Source of the DNA: Quisquiliibacterium sp.
GTDB lineage: Bacteria; Pseudomonadota; Gammaproteobacteria; Burkholderiales; Burkholderiaceae_E
Assembly (NCBI GenBank): GCA_023257915.1
Contig: JALRBB010000170.1
Location: 1 to 8,366, forward strand
Direction of reading: 5' to 3'
Length of the DNA: 8,366 bases
Positions within the stretch are counted from its first letter, which is position 1. The number at the start of each line of letters is the position of its first letter. The position numbers and the translations under genes were made by a program. The notes beneath the pieces were generated by a model that did no database searches, was not told the origin of the DNA, and saw nothing but the letters and a program-made list of their open reading frames with translations. Positions 6,815 to 8,366 of the stretch are shown piece by piece.

Positions 6815-6864
6815 TCCGTGTTCCCGACCCCCGCGTTCCATCCGCCCGAGCCTGCGAGTTCCTG

Positions 6865-7779
6865 ATGACCTCGACGACGAGCGCCGATACCGTGCGCCAG
6901 CGTTACTTGTCCGGCCTCGCGCTGGCAGCGCTCGGGTCGGTGCTGTTCTCGGCCAAGGCGATCATCGTCAAGCTCGGGTACCGCTATGCAGTCGGGCCCG
7001 AAACGCTGGTGGCGCTGCGAATGCTGTTCGCGCTGCCGTTCTTTGTCGCGGTCGCGCTGGTCACTGGTCGGGGGCCTGCGCATGCGCGTCGTTCTGGCGA
7101 TGCTTGGCGGGTGCTTGGGCTTGGCATCATCGGCTACTACCTGGGCAGCTATCTGGATTTTCTCGGCCTGCAATACATCAGCGCTGGGTTGGAGCGCGTG
7201 ATCCTGTACCTGAACCCGACGCTGGTACTGCTGATTTCGGCGCTGGTGCTGCGCCGGCCGATCGGACGATTGCAGTGGATCGCGCTGGCGGTCAGCTACG
7301 CCGGCGTGATCACGGTGTTTTCGCATGACCTGCGGCTGTCCGGCGAATCCGTGGCGCTCGGGGCGGCGCTGGTGTTCGCCAGCGCCTTGTCCTACTCGGT
7401 CTACCTGGTTTCGGCGGGGGAACTGATCGCCCGCATCGGCACGATGCGGTTGACCGCCTGGGCCAGCATCGTCGCCTGCCTGCTGTGCGTCGCGCAGGCG
7501 CTGCTGACCGATCCGGTGGCGCTGCTCACCCAGCCCTGGCCGGTGTACGGGCTTTCGGCGATCAACGCGGTATGCTGCACCGTCTTGCCGGTGTTTCTGG
7601 TGATGATGGCAATCGAGCGTGTCGGTTCGGGCCCAGCATCGCAGACCGGCATGGTGGGACCTGTCGCCACGATTGCGATGGCCGCGCTGGTGTTGGACGA
7701 GCCGGTTTCGGCCACCCAGATGCTCGGGACTGCGATCGTCGTGGCGGGCGTGTTCATTCTGACGACCAGGAAGCATTGA
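6865..7779 (+). CDS. EamA-family (DMT superfamily) membrane transporter, substrate unknown
   Basis: EamA proteins are inner-membrane carriers of the drug/metabolite transporter superfamily, often exporting amino acids or other small metabolites. The product is 304 residues with about ten hydrophobic segments, near residues 16-36, 48-67, 83-102, 108-128, 136-152, 164-184, 194-214, 226-248, 261-279 and 284-300. This is the usual two-repeat, ten-helix layout. The first repeat ends with ERVILYLNPTLVLLISALVL (110-129) and RRPIGRLQWIALAVSYAGVI (130-149). The second ends with LVLDEPVSATQMLGTAIVVA (275-294). Both are the typical EamA glycine- and proline-containing signatures. The frame is open upstream to a GTG at 6733, but that extension is arginine-rich and non-membranous. 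I chose ATG 6865, 15 residues before the first helix; its ribosome binding site is weak (GAG). The SDR gene follows after two bases. The substrate cannot be read from sequence. Confidence 0.92.
   Translation: MTSTTSADTVRQRYLSGLALAALGSVLFSAKAIIVKLGYRYAVGPETLVALRMLFALPFFVAVALVTGRGPAHARRSGDAWRVLGLGIIGYYLGSYLDFLGLQYISAGLERVILYLNPTLVLLISALVLRRPIGRLQWIALAVSYAGVITVFSHDLRLSGESVALGAALVFASALSYSVYLVSAGELIARIGTMRLTAWASIVACLLCVAQALLTDPVALLTQPWPVYGLSAINAVCCTVLPVFLVMMAIERVGSGPASQTGMVGPVATIAMAALVLDEPVSATQMLGTAIVVAGVFILTTRKH
7768..7773 (+). promoter_or_regulatory. Ribosome binding site of the SDR gene inside the transporter's 3' end
   Basis: AGGAAG lies 8 bases before the ATG at 7782 and within the last codons of the transporter gene. 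With only two bases between stop and start, the pair is probably co-transcribed and translationally coupled. Confidence 0.65.
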
Positions 7780-7781
7780 AG

Positions 7782-8366
7782 ATGGATTTCGGTATTGCAG
7801 GGAAATGGGCGCTGGTGTGCGGCGCCAGCAAGGGCCTGGGTTACGGCTGCGCGCGTGCGCTGGCCGGCGAGGGTGTCAACGTGGTCATCAACGCGCGTTC
7901 GGAGCAAACCCTGCGCGAGGCGGCTGCCCGCATCGCCGGTGAGACCGGCGTCAAGGTCGTTCCGGTTGCGGTCGACATCACGTCCGAGGCGGGCCGCGCC
8001 GCGGCGCTGGCTGCCTGTCCGCAGGTGGACATCCTGGTGAACAACGCCGGCGGACCGCCCCCGGGAGATTTCCGTAATTTCACCCGCGACGACTGGATCC
8101 GCGCCGTCGACGCGAACATGCTGACACCGATCGAACTGATCAAGGCGACCGTTGACGGAATGATCGAGCGCAAGTTCGGGCGTATCGTCAATATCACCTC
8201 CAGCGCGGTCAAGGCGCCAATCGACATCCTGGGACTGTCCAATGGCGCGCGCAGCGGCCTGACCGGTTTTGTTGCCGGGATCTCGCGCAAGACCGTTGTG
8301 CACAATGTCACGATCAATAACTTGCTGCCCGGCATGTTCGACACCGACCGGCTCAAGGGCACGATC
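7782..8366 (+). CDS. SDR-family oxidoreductase homologue lacking the YxxxK pair, cut at window end
   Basis: SDR enzymes are NAD(P)-dependent oxidoreductases with a Rossmann fold; this one resembles 3-oxoacyl-ACP reductase (FabG)-like members. The visible part is 195 residues of an expected 250-265. The cofactor site is clear: CGASKGLG (13-20), fitting GxxxGxG with C13 in place of the usual Thr. D65 is in VAVDIT, NNAGG is at 87-91, and N112 is at the position of the structural Asn. The strand carrying the catalytic Ser is present (RIVNITSSA, 134-142). However, at the position of the catalytic YxxxK the sequence reads SNGAR (153-157), so Tyr is Ser and Lys is Arg; the only tyrosine in the fragment is Y21. 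The later TINNLLPGMFDT (177-188) matches the usual VNxxxPGxxxT. A divergent SDR subgroup with LSNxAR at this place exists, so this looks like a lineage trait rather than a sequencing error. Substrate is unknown. Confidence 0.9.
   Translation, partial: MDFGIAGKWALVCGASKGLGYGCARALAGEGVNVVINARSEQTLREAAARIAGETGVKVVPVAVDITSEAGRAAALAACPQVDILVNNAGGPPPGDFRNFTRDDWIRAVDANMLTPIELIKATVDGMIERKFGRIVNITSSAVKAPIDILGLSNGARSGLTGFVAGISRKTVVHNVTINNLLPGMFDTDRLKGTI

Larger units (their letters stand above)
6761..6827. repeat. Imperfect inverted repeat spanning the yebC/EamA divergent region
   Basis: The left arm, TCGGGAACAGACGGA (6761-6775), pairs with the right arm, TCCGTGTTCCCGA (6815-6827). All 13 bases of the right arm pair if two left-arm bases bulge out; the outer nine base pairs are uninterrupted (TCGGGAACA with TGTTCCCGA). 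The 39-base interior holds the only AT-rich patch and a 10-bp palindrome. It could be an operator pair for a divergent regulator or an RNA hairpin. No known regulator consensus is recognised. Confidence 0.5.

Noticed and set aside
6733..6864. Upstream GTG extension of the EamA protein by 44 residues
   Set aside because: The added segment is Arg-, Pro- and Ser-rich with no signal or membrane character, covers the putative promoter region, and the ATG at 6865 gives the family-normal length.
6781..7776. Long minus-strand open frame (331 codons) opposite the EamA gene
   Set aside because: Its product is rich in Arg, Gln, His and Asp with no recognisable domain, as expected from the complement of membrane-protein codons in GC-rich DNA.
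7401..8303. Minus-strand open frame (300 codons) opposite the EamA end and SDR gene
   Set aside because: It spans the junction of two well-supported plus-strand genes and has no motif of its own.

Overview
This window is a GC-rich stretch (low-to-mid 60s percent by eye) from a proteobacterial chromosome, most likely a betaproteobacterium. The minus-strand gene order yebC-purD-hemF-nadD-rsfS-rlmH-maf-rng is a familiar betaproteobacterial (Burkholderiales-type) arrangement, and the proteins look like that group. This placement rests on synteny and sequence feel, not on a search. No rRNA, tRNA, CRISPR array, insertion sequence or attachment site is visible, and nothing suggests recent horizontal transfer.

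Layout. From 6699 down to the left edge, eight genes run on the minus strand: yebC, purD, hemF, nadD, rsfS, rlmH, maf and rng (rng lacks its C-terminal end at base 1). Spacers are 9 to 20 bases, except rsfS-rlmH (108 bases, with two GC-rich dyads) and maf-rng (61 bases). An intergenic region of 165 bases (6700-6864) separates this group from two plus-strand genes that leave the window on the right: an EamA-family (DMT) membrane transporter and, two bases later, a short-chain dehydrogenase/reductase (SDR) homologue cut by the window end.

How the genes relate. The minus-strand cluster mixes ribosome-related factors (YebC, RsfS silencing factor, RlmH 23S rRNA methyltransferase, RNase G) with nucleotide and cofactor metabolism (PurD purine synthesis, HemF oxygen-dependent heme synthesis, NadD NAD synthesis, Maf nucleotide pyrophosphatase). 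It looks like one growth-linked operon. HemF needs O2, so aerobic growth is part of the lifestyle. The plus-strand pair looks translationally coupled, but its substrate is unknown.

The most unusual points are the SDR homologue, which lacks the classical YxxxK catalytic pair, and the divergent intergenic region, where an imperfect inverted repeat encloses two overlapping, oppositely facing -10-like boxes. I do not see a previously undescribed multi-gene system; most of the window is conserved housekeeping sequence.
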